Notes: generated from the sequence alone by a model not told the origin. Positions 52,542-61,529 are shown, counted from the first letter of the stretch. The stretch: 64,000 nt of DNA from 21-14-0-10-47-8 sp966211795 (GCA_966211795.1 CBIHNW010000023.1:13194-77193), one strand, 5' to 3'. Numbers and translations are program-made.

Positions 52542-53066
52542 ATGAAAAAATATACCGTTTTGGTCAGTCTCGGCTTGTTTCTGATGATGTTCTTTCAGAA
52601 CTGCGGAAAACCGCCGTCGGGGTCAAATTCGCAAGAGCTGACGGGTGTTGCTCCTCCAAACCAGCAATACAATAAATACGAGGTTGGCAGTCCGCAGACG
52701 GTTTCGCTGTGGGATTTCAATCATGCTCGCTTTTTGGATCTGGATTTGAAAAGTGGTCAGATGGTGGCTTACGAACAAGGTGGCCAGGTGCGTGGCGAGA
52801 CTTTCCAGGTTTCTCCTGAGCGCATGTCACAGCTTCAGGCCATCCTAAACGGCGCCGAAATCTGCGAGCCAATCGTCAATGCCAAGTCTTCCGAAGATCA
52901 GATGTGCACGATGGTCTATCGCTACCCATACGCCACGATGTCCGGCCAGGGCGACGAAGTCCGTCTGGGCGAAGCCACCAACGGTTGCGACATCCCAACT
53001 GACCTCTGCGGCGATAAAGCCAAGCAGCTCCAATCCTGGTCCAAATCCCTGGTCGACAGCCTGTAG
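52542..53066 (+). CDS. Lipoprotein of unknown function
   Basis: 174 residues. The signal peptide ends FFQNCGK, the lipobox type found often in Bdellovibrio, with Cys about 21. The mature part carries pairs of Cys (AEICEPI, DQMCTMV, NGCDIP, DLCGDK) likely to form disulfides. No domain recognised. The Shine-Dalgarno aaaggg...gggag precedes the ATG. Its TAG stop is the first three bases of the inverted-repeat element, which also provides its terminator. Confidence 0.65.
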   Translation: MKKYTVLVSLGLFLMMFFQNCGKPPSGSNSQELTGVAPPNQQYNKYEVGSPQTVSLWDFNHARFLDLDLKSGQMVAYEQGGQVRGETFQVSPERMSQLQAILNGAEICEPIVNAKSSEDQMCTMVYRYPYATMSGQGDEVRLGEATNGCDIPTDLCGDKAKQLQSWSKSLVDSL

Positions 53067-53143
53067 GTGCCTCTCCCTTTTCTGTAGCAATCCTGCGTTA
53101 ATTCACGAATTTCAAAGCCTGGGTTTCATCCCGGGCTTTTTTT
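53064..53143 (+). repeat. Left terminal inverted repeat
   Basis: Begins taggtgcctctccc at 53064 and ends with a hairpin gcctggg-tttcat-cccgggc and T-run (53117-53143). The hairpin can terminate the upstream lipoprotein transcript. Confidence 0.8.
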
Positions 53144-53300
53144 CAAAATGGTTGAGGAGTCATCAGGGTCAGTATTCAGAAACAGCAACACTCTTGGCGT
53201 GCGTGTTGATTTCGATTTTCGGACAAGGGAGAGGAGTGGAGCGAGCAGGAGGGTGGCCCTGGTTTTGCCTTCTCTCTATCTTTCGAGAATGGAGATCAAT

Positions 53301-53954
53301 ATGCCCCGTAAAAGATTTTTCCCCACGGATCAGTTTCCTTATCACGTGACGGCCCAATCTAAGACCCAAGAATGGTTCGATCTGCCGATGATTGAAGTTT
53401 GGGATATCTTTTCAAGGTATCTCTATTTCATCACGCTTGCGTACGGAGTGCGAATTCACTCTTTCGTTCTGATGAATGATCATTTTCACCTGCTGGTTTC
53501 GACGCCGAATGCGAATTTAGATAAAGCCATGACTTATCTGATGCGAGAGGTGATCCGCGCGATCCATCACCAATCTGAGCGCGTCGACCCGGTGTTTGAC
53601 CAATCCTATAGTTGGAGCGTCATTAAAAACCGAGTTCACTACCAACACATTTACAAATTTGTGTATCGAAAGCCCGTCGAAGCGAGGATCTGTTCCCGCG
53701 TTGAAAATTATCCGTACTCGACTTTGCGAGGGATCATGGGGCTTGAGCGTCTGCCTTTTTCGGCTTTTGATAACATGAATTTGATCACTCATCCCGGAGA
53801 AAAATTGAGCTGGCTGAATGCGCCTTTTCCGGAAGTCGGATTCACCGAGGAGATTCGCAAAGCGCTTCTGAAAAGGGAATTCTGTTTTGAGGGAGAGGAT
53901 CACAATTTGCAATTGGATCTCTTTTTACAAAGACCAAGCCTGCAATTGCAGTAA
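53301..53954 (+). CDS. Y1-type transposase (RAYT/IS200-like)
   Basis: 217 residues, starting at the ATG at 53301 with ggaga 8 nt upstream; the longer ORF begins inside the repeat. The HUH motif is H61-F-H63 in MNDHFHLLV, following the family's FPYHVTAQ start and YLYFITLAYGVRIHSF. The Y1 part is YQHIYKFVYRKPVEARICSRVENYPYSTLRG, with candidate nucleophile Tyr119 or Tyr123. This arrangement, and the single-copy context, resemble REP-associated tyrosine transposases, which act on single-stranded DNA hairpins. Base and codon use are not obviously foreign. Confidence 0.85.
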   Translation: MPRKRFFPTDQFPYHVTAQSKTQEWFDLPMIEVWDIFSRYLYFITLAYGVRIHSFVLMNDHFHLLVSTPNANLDKAMTYLMREVIRAIHHQSERVDPVFDQSYSWSVIKNRVHYQHIYKFVYRKPVEARICSRVENYPYSTLRGIMGLERLPFSAFDNMNLITHPGEKLSWLNAPFPEVGFTEEIRKALLKREFCFEGEDHNLQLDLFLQRPSLQLQ

Positions 53955-54002
53955 CGGTAGCTCCAATGACCAACGCTTACCTGCAAACGAAGGATCAACC
54001 AA

Positions 54003-54082
54003 AAAAAAGCCCGGGATGAAACCCGGGCTGTTCAAATTTGCTAATTGACGCAGGATTGCTACAGAAAAGGGAGAGGCACCTA
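54003..54082 (-). repeat. Right terminal inverted repeat
   Basis: Inverted copy of the left repeat. Outer 35 bp identical; inner hairpin gcccggg-tttcat-cccgggc followed on the minus strand by a run of eight Ts, serving as terminator of alaS. Confidence 0.8.
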
Positions 54083-56821
54083 TGAGATTCCGAGCAGTTC
54101 TTCGGCTTTCTTTTGGGCGGCGGCCAGTTTGCTGCGATCGGGGACGGCGCCTTGGGCGAAGTCCGGGCGGCCTCCGCCTTTGCCTCCCATGATTTGCGCC
54201 AATTCTTTCAGAAGGTTTCCGGCCGAGATCTCGGGGTTGAGATCTTTGCTGACGGAGACGATCATTGGATGGGTCGCTGAGCCTTGGCCGACGACGATGA
54301 CGACGCCGGATTGGATTTTGTTTTTCAGGTGATCGGTGACTTGGGCCAGGACTTCGCGGTCATCCAAAGACAAATCGGCGAAGGCGATTTTCGAAGTGCC
54401 CGTTTTGGATTTGAAAGACTTGGCCTTGTTGGCGAGCTCGTCGACATTGATCGATCCGCCTTGGATTTTCTTGATTTCTTTTTCCAGAGATTTGATTTCG
54501 TCTTTTTTCTTTTCGATGAAATCCACCAAAGATCCTGCTTGATGAGCCGCGATCTTTTCCCAAGCGATATCCAAACCCGCCGCCCGACGAGCATCCAAAG
54601 AATCTTTCAAGGCCGAGGTCACGTATTTCACCGCGATATCGCCGCTTAAAGCTTCGATCCGGCGAACGCCGGCACTGACGCCGCTTTCAGAGACGATCTT
54701 GAACAAGCGAATCTGCGCCGTGTTCGTGACGTGGGTGCCACCGCAAAGCTCAGTCGAGAAGTCGCCCATTTTCAAAACGCGAACTTCATCGCCATATTTT
54801 TCACCAAACAAAGCCATTGCTCCTGATGAGATCGCTTCTTTGTGCTTCATCACTGCCGAAACCACGGGAACCGCTTTCGAGACCTCGTCGTTCACCAATT
54901 GCTCGATCTTCTCAAGCTCTTCGCCGCTCAGGGCTTTGCCGTGGGTGAAGTCAAAGCGAATGCGTGAGGCATCCACCATCTGACCCGCTTGCGTGACATG
55001 GGTGCCAAGCACTTTGCGCAAAGCCGAGTGCAGCAGGTGAGTGGCCGAGTGATTGGCCGCCGTGTTTCGGCGCTCGCTTGAGAAAACTTCGGTGGTGACC
55101 GTTTCGCCGGAAACCAGCTCGCCAGATTCAACCGTCACGTGGTGAAGGAAAACTTCGTTCTGTTTTGTGCAATCGTGCACGCGAACTGTCGCTTTCGCCG
55201 TGCGGATGACGCCTTGATCGCCGGCTTGACCGCCGCCCTCGGCGTAGAATGGTGTGCGATCCAGAACGATCACGCCGTTTTGTCCTGCTTTCAGAGACGA
55301 AACTTTCTTAGAACCATCCGACAAAAGCAAAATCTTGCCTTGGTCCAAAGTGGTTTCGTATCCCGAAAACACCGTGCCCTTGTGAGAGTCATGCGCTTCT
55401 TGCGCCAATTGGATCAGGTGGGCTTGGTCGCTACCGATGCCTTTGCCTTTCCAGCTGGCTTTGGCTTTTTCGCGCGCCGATTCCATTTCGGTTTCAAATT
55501 TTTTCTCGTCAACGGTGAAGCCTTGCTCTTCTGCCATCAGACGAGTGAGGTCGGCAGGAAAGCCGAAAGTATCGTACAATTTAAATACGACTTCGCCTGG
55601 TAATTCCTTTTGATTCTTGGTTTTCAGTTTTCCCAATTCCTGATTCAAAATCGTGGTTCCTGTTCCAAGAGTGGTCATGAAACGATCTTGCTCGTCTTTC
55701 AAAGTCGTCAGGATGATATCCTGGCGTTGCTTCAGTTCGGGATAGACGCCGCTCATTTCTTTGATCAGCACTTCGGAAATCTGTGGCAAGAACGGAGTGC
55801 CGCCCGAAAGCATCTGGCTAAAGCGGATCGCCCGGCGAAGAATGCGGCGAAGAACGTAACCGCGTCCCTCGTTCGATGGCAGAGCGCCGTCCGCAATCAG
55901 GAAAGAGGCCGAGCGCACGTGATCGGCAACAACTCGCAAAGCCGCGATCTGCTGGCGAATCTCGGTTGAAATTTTTGAGTTCACACCTTCGGCGTTTAAT
56001 TTTTCGATTTCACCTAGAAGATTTGTTTTTCCCGAAATTTCGGCGGCTTTGGTGATCATCGGCCAGAATAAATCCGTATCATAATTGTTGAGCTTACCTT
56101 GCATCGCCGCCACCACGCGCTCGAGGCCTGAGCCCGTGTCGACTGAAGGTTTTGGCAATGGCTCCAGATTTCCCGGAGAGCTTTCAAAGTACTGCATGAA
56201 AACCAAGTTCCAGATTTCAACAAAGCGATCTTCGCCGGCCGCGATGCCTTTGAAGGGATCCGTCTCGCGCCCTGCATGAGGACCGTGATCGTAAAAAATT
56301 TCGGTGCAAGGGCCGCAAGGACCGGTATCGCCCATGCGCCAGAAGTTATCTTGGTCGAAGCGGAAAATGCGCTCGCGAGGAATGCCTTCTTGCTTGTGCC
56401 AGATATCGGCTGCTTCGTCGTCCGAAAGATGTACGGTGACGTAGAGCTTTTCTTTCGGAATGCCCAGCTCTTTCGTCAGAAATTCCCAAGCGAAACGAAT
56501 CGCATCTTTTTTAAAATAGTCGCCGAAAGAAAAGTTTCCGAGCATTTCGAAAAACGTGTGGTGACGAGCGGTGAAGCCAACATTTTCCAAATCGTTGTGC
56601 TTACCGCCGGCGCGAACACATTTTTGTGAAGAGACCGCGCGCTTGTAAGGGCGATTCTCGAGGCCCAAGAAAGTATTTTTAAACTGGTTCATGCCGGCAT
56701 TGGCGAACATCAAGGTCGGATCATTTTCCGGAATCAGTGAAGAGCTGGCGACGGGAGTGTGGCCGTTCTTTTCAAAATACTTGATAAATCGGCTGCGCAC
56801 TTCGGAGCTAGAGAGTTTCAT
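54080..56821 (-). CDS. alaS: Alanyl-tRNA synthetase
   Basis: 913 residues; charges tRNA-Ala. Class II catalytic core (VRSRFIKYFEKNGHTPVASSSLIPENDPTLMFANAGMNQFK), the editing domain with HSATHLLH and ELCGGTHV metal-binding motifs, and the C-terminal C-Ala region. Length slightly more than in E. coli (876). It overlaps recX by 14 bp. Its TAG stop is contributed by the tip of the transposon-like element. Confidence 0.97.
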   Translation of the reverse strand: MKLSSSEVRSRFIKYFEKNGHTPVASSSLIPENDPTLMFANAGMNQFKNTFLGLENRPYKRAVSSQKCVRAGGKHNDLENVGFTARHHTFFEMLGNFSFGDYFKKDAIRFAWEFLTKELGIPKEKLYVTVHLSDDEAADIWHKQEGIPRERIFRFDQDNFWRMGDTGPCGPCTEIFYDHGPHAGRETDPFKGIAAGEDRFVEIWNLVFMQYFESSPGNLEPLPKPSVDTGSGLERVVAAMQGKLNNYDTDLFWPMITKAAEISGKTNLLGEIEKLNAEGVNSKISTEIRQQIAALRVVADHVRSASFLIADGALPSNEGRGYVLRRILRRAIRFSQMLSGGTPFLPQISEVLIKEMSGVYPELKQRQDIILTTLKDEQDRFMTTLGTGTTILNQELGKLKTKNQKELPGEVVFKLYDTFGFPADLTRLMAEEQGFTVDEKKFETEMESAREKAKASWKGKGIGSDQAHLIQLAQEAHDSHKGTVFSGYETTLDQGKILLLSDGSKKVSSLKAGQNGVIVLDRTPFYAEGGGQAGDQGVIRTAKATVRVHDCTKQNEVFLHHVTVESGELVSGETVTTEVFSSERRNTAANHSATHLLHSALRKVLGTHVTQAGQMVDASRIRFDFTHGKALSGEELEKIEQLVNDEVSKAVPVVSAVMKHKEAISSGAMALFGEKYGDEVRVLKMGDFSTELCGGTHVTNTAQIRLFKIVSESGVSAGVRRIEALSGDIAVKYVTSALKDSLDARRAAGLDIAWEKIAAHQAGSLVDFIEKKKDEIKSLEKEIKKIQGGSINVDELANKAKSFKSKTGTSKIAFADLSLDDREVLAQVTDHLKNKIQSGVVIVVGQGSATHPMIVSVSKDLNPEISAGNLLKELAQIMGGKGGGRPDFAQGAVPDRSKLAAAQKKAEELLGIS

Positions 56822-57272
56822 CTTTGATCACCTTTCGAATGATTTCGATATCAAATCCACGGGAAACCAGAAAGCGCCCCACTTTGGCTTTTTCTTTCGA
56901 GTCCATGTTTTCCACGTCGGAGAATTTATTTTCAACAAGCTCGCGCGCTTTTTCAAGCTCTTGTTCCGAGTCCATCTTGACCGGAGCCAGACCTTTCTCC
57001 TCGAGAACTTGGTTGATGTAGAGCTGGCCTTTGCCTTTGCTCTTTAAGCGAGCGGCCATTTCTTCGGACCGAGATTGCAGGTCGGCTGCAGAAGCCGCGA
57101 ACCATCCCTTTGTTTTACCGAACTCGATGGCGAGGTCGATCTCTTCGGAGGAAAACTTGCCGTTCAGTTTATCGCGCATCTCTTTTTCGGTGTGGTTGCG
57201 ACGTGCCAAGATGTCCATCATCGCATTTCGGGCCGAGGCTTCGTGTTGAGGTCGAGAAGAAGGCTTTTCCAT
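56808..57272 (-). CDS. recX: Regulatory protein RecX
   Basis: 154 residues starting at 57272. RecX proteins inhibit RecA filament formation. Family signs are the three helical repeats with ARNAMMDILARRNHTEKEMRDKL, KTKGWFAASAADLQSR and EKAKVGRFLVSRGFDIEIIRKVI. A typical acidic/basic linker is present. The usual upstream recA is not here; the order recX-alaS is common. Moderately divergent, hence lower certainty. Confidence 0.75.
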   Translation of the reverse strand: MEKPSSRPQHEASARNAMMDILARRNHTEKEMRDKLNGKFSSEEIDLAIEFGKTKGWFAASAADLQSRSEEMAARLKSKGKGQLYINQVLEEKGLAPVKMDSEQELEKARELVENKFSDVENMDSKEKAKVGRFLVSRGFDIEIIRKVIKDETL

Positions 57273-57360
57273 AGGGATGTTATAGACAGAAACCCAGGCC
57301 AGAGTCATGCTATTTGGAACCGTCCGATGGGACGAGTTGTGACATTCTCAAGGAGGAATT

Positions 57361-57843
57361 ATGAAAACAATGTTGATCGCTTTTTTGACTCTGATTGTAA
57401 GCCACGCTTTTGCCGGTGACGCTGGATGCGGACTGGGAAGTGTGATCATCCAGAAAAACTCGAAAGGATTGCAGCTTTTGGCGATGACGACAAACAGCAG
57501 CTTTTTGACTCAACCTTTGGGAATCACGTCGGGAACTTCGGGCTGTTCGGCGAGCGGTATCGTGCAGAACGATAAGCAAATGGAATACTTTGTCGAAGTG
57601 AATCACAGCGACCTGTCTCGTGAAATGGCTCAGGGTCAGGGCGAGAAGCTCAACACGCTGGCCGCTTTGAATGGTTGCGCGACACCTGAAGCGCAGGCCG
57701 CTTTTGCCGGCATGGCGCAAGGATCATTTGATAAAATCGTGCCTTCAGCGGACGTAAAGCCGGTGGACATGGTTCAAAATATCAAAGCTCAGGCTGCAGC
57801 CGATGCAAAAGTCGCTCGTCTTTGCCAAGTAGCCTCGCTTTAA
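57361..57843 (+). CDS. DUF3015-family periplasmic protein
   Basis: 160 residues with signal peptide (MKTMLIAFLTLIVSHAFA-GDAGCGLG). The typical DUF3015 pattern follows: GCGLGSVI, LLAMTTNSSFLTQPLGITSGTSGC, and a helical C-terminal half with NGCATPEAQAAF and final Cys. Function unknown; the family is scattered in proteobacteria, often near flagellar or envelope genes. aaggagg precedes the ATG. A terminator hairpin follows directly and overlaps the next gene's start. Confidence 0.85.
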   Translation: MKTMLIAFLTLIVSHAFAGDAGCGLGSVIIQKNSKGLQLLAMTTNSSFLTQPLGITSGTSGCSASGIVQNDKQMEYFVEVNHSDLSREMAQGQGEKLNTLAALNGCATPEAQAAFAGMAQGSFDKIVPSADVKPVDMVQNIKAQAAADAKVARLCQVASL

Positions 57844-57870
57844 TAAAATGAACTGATTGAAATTCAATTG

Positions 57871-57908
57871 AAAGCCAGCTTTGATGCCTGTCATGAAGCT
57901 GGCTTTTT
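57871..57908 (+). terminator. Terminator that contains the next gene's start codon
   Basis: aaagccagctt (57871-57881) and aagctggcttt (57896-57906) form an 11-bp stem followed by Ts. The loop contains the ATGs at 57884 and 57893, and the right arm encodes Lys-Leu-Ala of the signal peptide. Confidence 0.75.
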
Positions 57909-59704
57909 TACTTCTATGTCTGACGGCAAGCCTTGAGCTTTCAGGATGGGCCGCAGACGCCATCGTGGCGCCCATGCCTGACTTTGGCCATTGGGCGCAA
58001 ACTGAAGAGTGGCAGAATCTCTTGCATATGCAAAAGGGTTGGTGGGGCGAGCGCTCGAAAATTCAGGGCGGAGTTTTTTTTCTGGATCCCGCGGGTCCAA
58101 GCAATTCCTTGGCTGAGCTTAAAACCACCTACGAGCTGATGTTTCACTCGACCCCGCAAATTCAATCACGCACGCAATGTCGATACTTGGCCCGCCGAGA
58201 TTTTTTCTTTCGCCAGGACCCGGCTTTGAAAGCACAGGCGCAAAGGTGCAAATTTTCTGACGAGTGGTTGCGACGACTGAATGCGACCCGGATTTCGTTG
58301 ATATTTGCTTCGGGCTACATGAATTCCGCGGCCTCGAGCTTTGGTCATACATTTTTAAAATTGCAAAATCCGCAAAACACCGGCGGCCAAGAGCTCTTGG
58401 ATTACGGAATTAATTTTGCGGCCCGCACCCAGGACACACAAGGGGCCTTATACGCCCTGTACGGTTTGTTGGGTTATTTTCCCGGCAGCTTCTCGATGCT
58501 ACCGTATCACCAAATGATCAAGGACTATACGAATCTCGAAGGCCGCGATCTTTGGGAATACGAATTGAATTTTTCTTCGGAAGAAGTGCAAAGGGTTTTG
58601 TATCACCTGCTCGAGCTGGAAGGCTCTTACATTGATTACTATTTCTTGGATGACAATTGCTCGTTCATGATCCTGAAGGCTTTGGAGATTGGACGACCAG
58701 GGCTCAAGCTCGCTAAGGATGACGAGTTCTTCGTGATCCCACTTGATACCGTCAAGCAGGCGCTTGGGTTGGTCTCTGACATTCGCTATCGCCCTTCGCT
58801 TGAGACCCAATGGCGCCAGCGTCGAGGTCAGCTCACGCCTGGGCAAAAGGAGCAGATCCTTCAGCTTCGACCTGAAAGCGGTCCGCAGGATTTGCAAAAT
58901 CTAGAACCGGTGGTTCTGTCCGCGGCGTCTTATGCAATCACGTTAAAGGAAATGGAAGACAACAAACGCTGGAAAAATTTGAATTACGAATTGCAAAAGG
59001 AGCTGGCGAAACGAAAGGTGAGTGATGACTTTCACGTGCAAAGGCCCGAGCATTCGCCGGATCAAGGCCATGATTCTTCGGCGTTCGAGATCGGTTTTAT
59101 CGATCAAAGAAAACAGGCGGCTCTTCTCGGTGTGCGTGCGGCTTTTCATGATTCCCTCTCCCGCGATGTCGGTGTACCGCCCTTCAGTCATCTCGAAGTT
59201 CTGAGCTTTCAGTGGCAAGCGTCCGAGTGGCAACAGATTCTGCCGCGGCGCTATCGGTTGCTGGAAACACTATCAACCCGGGCGATCAATGATTTTGAGA
59301 AGCCCATCAGTTGGGGCGTCACCGTCGGCGGCGATATCAAAGATCAACGCTTTCTGCAGAATCAAGCCACCGGACGGTTGGGTTACAGCTTCGATCTTTC
59401 GCCCGAAAAAATTCGTTGGTCGCATCTGGCGGTTGCGGGATTTGCGCAGGATCATGTCAATGATGTCCAACTGGTTGTGGGGTACGACTCGCGTCTTTGG
59501 CTGAAGTGGAGTGAGCACATTCGCAGTTTAGCTCAGGTCGAGTGGACTCGGTTTCCAAGCTCCACCGAGTCGAACCTGCAGGTTCAACAAGCCTTTGATC
59601 TGACGAATCAGCTGGAGCTTCGCGCGGGCTGGGCTTCTTATGAGCGAGAAAGCTCACGCCAAATCGAAAAACGAATCTCATGCCTGCTGAATTTCTTGCT
59701 GTAA
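57893..59704 (+). CDS. Lnb_N/DUF4105-domain protein with C-terminal barrel
   Basis: About 603 residues from the ATG at 57893 (57884 is possible). After a signal peptide (MKLAFLLLCLTASLELSGWA) comes a DUF4105/Lnb_N domain with the catalytic-type His in SSFGHTFLKL and Cys in YYFLDDNCSFMIL. A C-terminal half (about 390-603) with repeated aromatic strands looks like a beta-barrel. Lnb of Bacteroides is a lipoprotein N-acyltransferase; here the activity is unproven but would suit a genome so rich in lipoproteins. The gene begins inside the terminator of the DUF3015 gene. Confidence 0.75.
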   Translation: MKLAFLLLCLTASLELSGWAADAIVAPMPDFGHWAQTEEWQNLLHMQKGWWGERSKIQGGVFFLDPAGPSNSLAELKTTYELMFHSTPQIQSRTQCRYLARRDFFFRQDPALKAQAQRCKFSDEWLRRLNATRISLIFASGYMNSAASSFGHTFLKLQNPQNTGGQELLDYGINFAARTQDTQGALYALYGLLGYFPGSFSMLPYHQMIKDYTNLEGRDLWEYELNFSSEEVQRVLYHLLELEGSYIDYYFLDDNCSFMILKALEIGRPGLKLAKDDEFFVIPLDTVKQALGLVSDIRYRPSLETQWRQRRGQLTPGQKEQILQLRPESGPQDLQNLEPVVLSAASYAITLKEMEDNKRWKNLNYELQKELAKRKVSDDFHVQRPEHSPDQGHDSSAFEIGFIDQRKQAALLGVRAAFHDSLSRDVGVPPFSHLEVLSFQWQASEWQQILPRRYRLLETLSTRAINDFEKPISWGVTVGGDIKDQRFLQNQATGRLGYSFDLSPEKIRWSHLAVAGFAQDHVNDVQLVVGYDSRLWLKWSEHIRSLAQVEWTRFPSSTESNLQVQQAFDLTNQLELRAGWASYERESSRQIEKRISCLLNFLL

Positions 59705-59781
59705 CGACAGAGTATGGAATAGCTGATAACTCGGCACATTATAAATGGATTGGGTGGATTGGATAGGTTAGGACATTGAGC

Positions 59782-60360
59782 ATGTCCAAGCCCAGTCCCT
59801 TTGTGATCGAAGAGCTCAAGCTCTCGGATCTTACCGCATTGAAACAGTTCACGGATCACGAGATCGGCTCGGGCTATTATTCGACCACCGAGCTGGAAGA
59901 AATTTATCAGAAATCGCAGAAAAACGGACAGATGTGCTCGTTCTTGCTGAAACAACAGGGCGAAATTTTTGGTGTGCGTTTCACCTATGCTCCCGGCATG
60001 TGGAAGCACGGAAAAGGTGATGGATTGACCGTCGACAGTTGGCCTTATCCTTTGCAAGACACCGCGTATTTTCAATCCTTGTTTTTATCCAACAAGGTGC
60101 AGGGACAAGGATGGGGCGGAAAGCTTTCTGCGCGCTCGATTGAAGTCTTAAAGACAGTCGGTGCCAAGGGCATTGTTTGTCATTCGTGGAAAGAAAGTCC
60201 GAATAATTCTTCGACCAAGTATTTGCAGAAAATCGGATTTCAAAAAATCAAAGAACACCCTCTGTATTGGCAGCACGTGAATTACAACTGCACCAGATGC
60301 GGAAAACCGCCGTGCCAATGCACGGCCATCGAAATGTATTTAAAACTGGAGACCCTATGA
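59782..60360 (+). CDS. GNAT acetyltransferase with C-terminal Cys cluster
   Basis: 192 residues starting at 59782 (a TTG at 59776 is also in frame). The acetyl-CoA motif is VQGQGWGGKLS; then HSWKESPNNSSTKYLQKIGFQKI, typical of GNAT strand 5 and helix 4. A short tail carries CTRCGKPPCQC, a possible zinc knuckle, not usual in GNATs. Start codon of the FAD oxidase overlaps its stop (ATGA). Substrate unknown. Confidence 0.8.
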   Translation: MSKPSPFVIEELKLSDLTALKQFTDHEIGSGYYSTTELEEIYQKSQKNGQMCSFLLKQQGEIFGVRFTYAPGMWKHGKGDGLTVDSWPYPLQDTAYFQSLFLSNKVQGQGWGGKLSARSIEVLKTVGAKGIVCHSWKESPNNSSTKYLQKIGFQKIKEHPLYWQHVNYNCTRCGKPPCQCTAIEMYLKLETL

Positions 60361-61529
60361 GCACATCTTTTTGGCTGGATCGCACATCCCAAACCGCAAA
60401 ACAAAATTACGATGTGGTGATCGTCGGTGCCGGCATCACGGGCCTTTCGACGGCGTACTGGTTGGAAAAAGAAGACCCCGCCCTGAAGATCGCGGTGATC
60501 GAAAAAAATCGCGTCGCATTTGGGGCTTCGGGAAGAAATGCGGGCTTTATCACTTGCGGATCCGTCGAGCACTTCAACCGCATGATCAGCAAACATGGCT
60601 TGAACCAAGCCCTCGAGATCTGGAAATTTTCCGAAACCAATCTGCGGCTGCTCGAGCAAGAAATTATCGAAGGCCAAGGAAACAAAATCCAGTTCGAGAA
60701 AAAAGGCGCTTTCTCTTTAGCGGCACAGGACAATGAGTTCGTGGAGCTCAAGAAAGTTTCTGAAATCATGACTTCGCTGAAAATTCCAAACGAAGTCTTG
60801 GAAGGATCAGATGTCGAGAAGCGCTTGGGGGCCGTTAACTTTGTCGGCGGGATCAAGTACATCGACGATGCTTCGACCAATCCAGTGGGGCTTTTGCAAA
60901 TGTTGCGCGCCAAAATCAAATCGCCAATTTTTGAAAGTGTCGAGGCGTATCGCATCGACACCTCGGAAGAAGGCACAAAAATCTTGAAAACCGACAAGGG
61001 GGATTTCGAATCCTCGATGGTGGTCTTGGCCTTGAACGGATATTCGGCGAATTTGCATCCTTATTTTCGCGATAAGATCTTTCCGACCCGCGGTCAGTGC
61101 TTGATGACCGAGGCCGTGCCGCGGTTTATGGAAGGCCCTTGCTACGCCAATTTTTATCTGGATTATTTCCGTCAGACACCGACCGGAGAATTGCTGATCG
61201 GCGGATTCCGTCAGATGGAGAAGGAGACCGAGGTCGGATATTCGGATCACGTGACCGACGTCATCCAAAACTCATTGCACCACTTCGTGAAGACTTATTT
61301 GCCGAAGTTGGCCGATGCCAAGATTACGCACCGCTGGGGTGGCGTGATGGGCTTTGCCAAGGACGGAGAGCCATTGGTCGGCTCCATCCCTGAGGATCCG
61401 TCCATCTTCTTTGCCGGCGGTTACACGGGACATGGAATCGGCATGGCTTTCAATACGGCAAAGACCTTGGTGGATTCGATCTTTGGACGCGAAATTCCGT
61501 CTTGGATCTCGGCACGTCGATTCAATTGA
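60357..61529 (+). CDS. FAD-dependent amino-acid/amine oxidase (DAO family)
   Basis: 390 residues; FAD-dependent oxidoreductase of the DAO/PuuB type. FAD-binding VVIVGAGITGLSTAYWLEK (about 20-38), EKNRVAFGASGRNAGFI, and the C-terminal GGYTGHGIGMAFNTAKTLVD. Such enzymes deaminate glycine, sarcosine or gamma-glutamylputrescine. The overlap with GNAT suggests a coupled amine oxidation/acetylation step, an inference only. Confidence 0.85.
   Translation: MSTSFWLDRTSQTAKQNYDVVIVGAGITGLSTAYWLEKEDPALKIAVIEKNRVAFGASGRNAGFITCGSVEHFNRMISKHGLNQALEIWKFSETNLRLLEQEIIEGQGNKIQFEKKGAFSLAAQDNEFVELKKVSEIMTSLKIPNEVLEGSDVEKRLGAVNFVGGIKYIDDASTNPVGLLQMLRAKIKSPIFESVEAYRIDTSEEGTKILKTDKGDFESSMVVLALNGYSANLHPYFRDKIFPTRGQCLMTEAVPRFMEGPCYANFYLDYFRQTPTGELLIGGFRQMEKETEVGYSDHVTDVIQNSLHHFVKTYLPKLADAKITHRWGGVMGFAKDGEPLVGSIPEDPSIFFAGGYTGHGIGMAFNTAKTLVDSIFGREIPSWISARRFN

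Larger units (their letters stand above)
53064..54082. mobile_element. Single-gene Y1 (RAYT-like) element with ~80-bp terminal inverted repeats
   Basis: Left end 53064 to about 53143 and right end 54003 to 54082 are inverted repeats. The outer 35 bp (53064-53098 and 54048-54082) are identical, and the inner part has a handful of mismatches and one indel, ending in a gcccggg hairpin and T-run. Only a transposase gene lies between. No target duplication is obvious. The TAG at each tip is the stop codon of the flanking convergent gene, so the insertion sits exactly between the lipoprotein and alaS. Confidence 0.75.
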
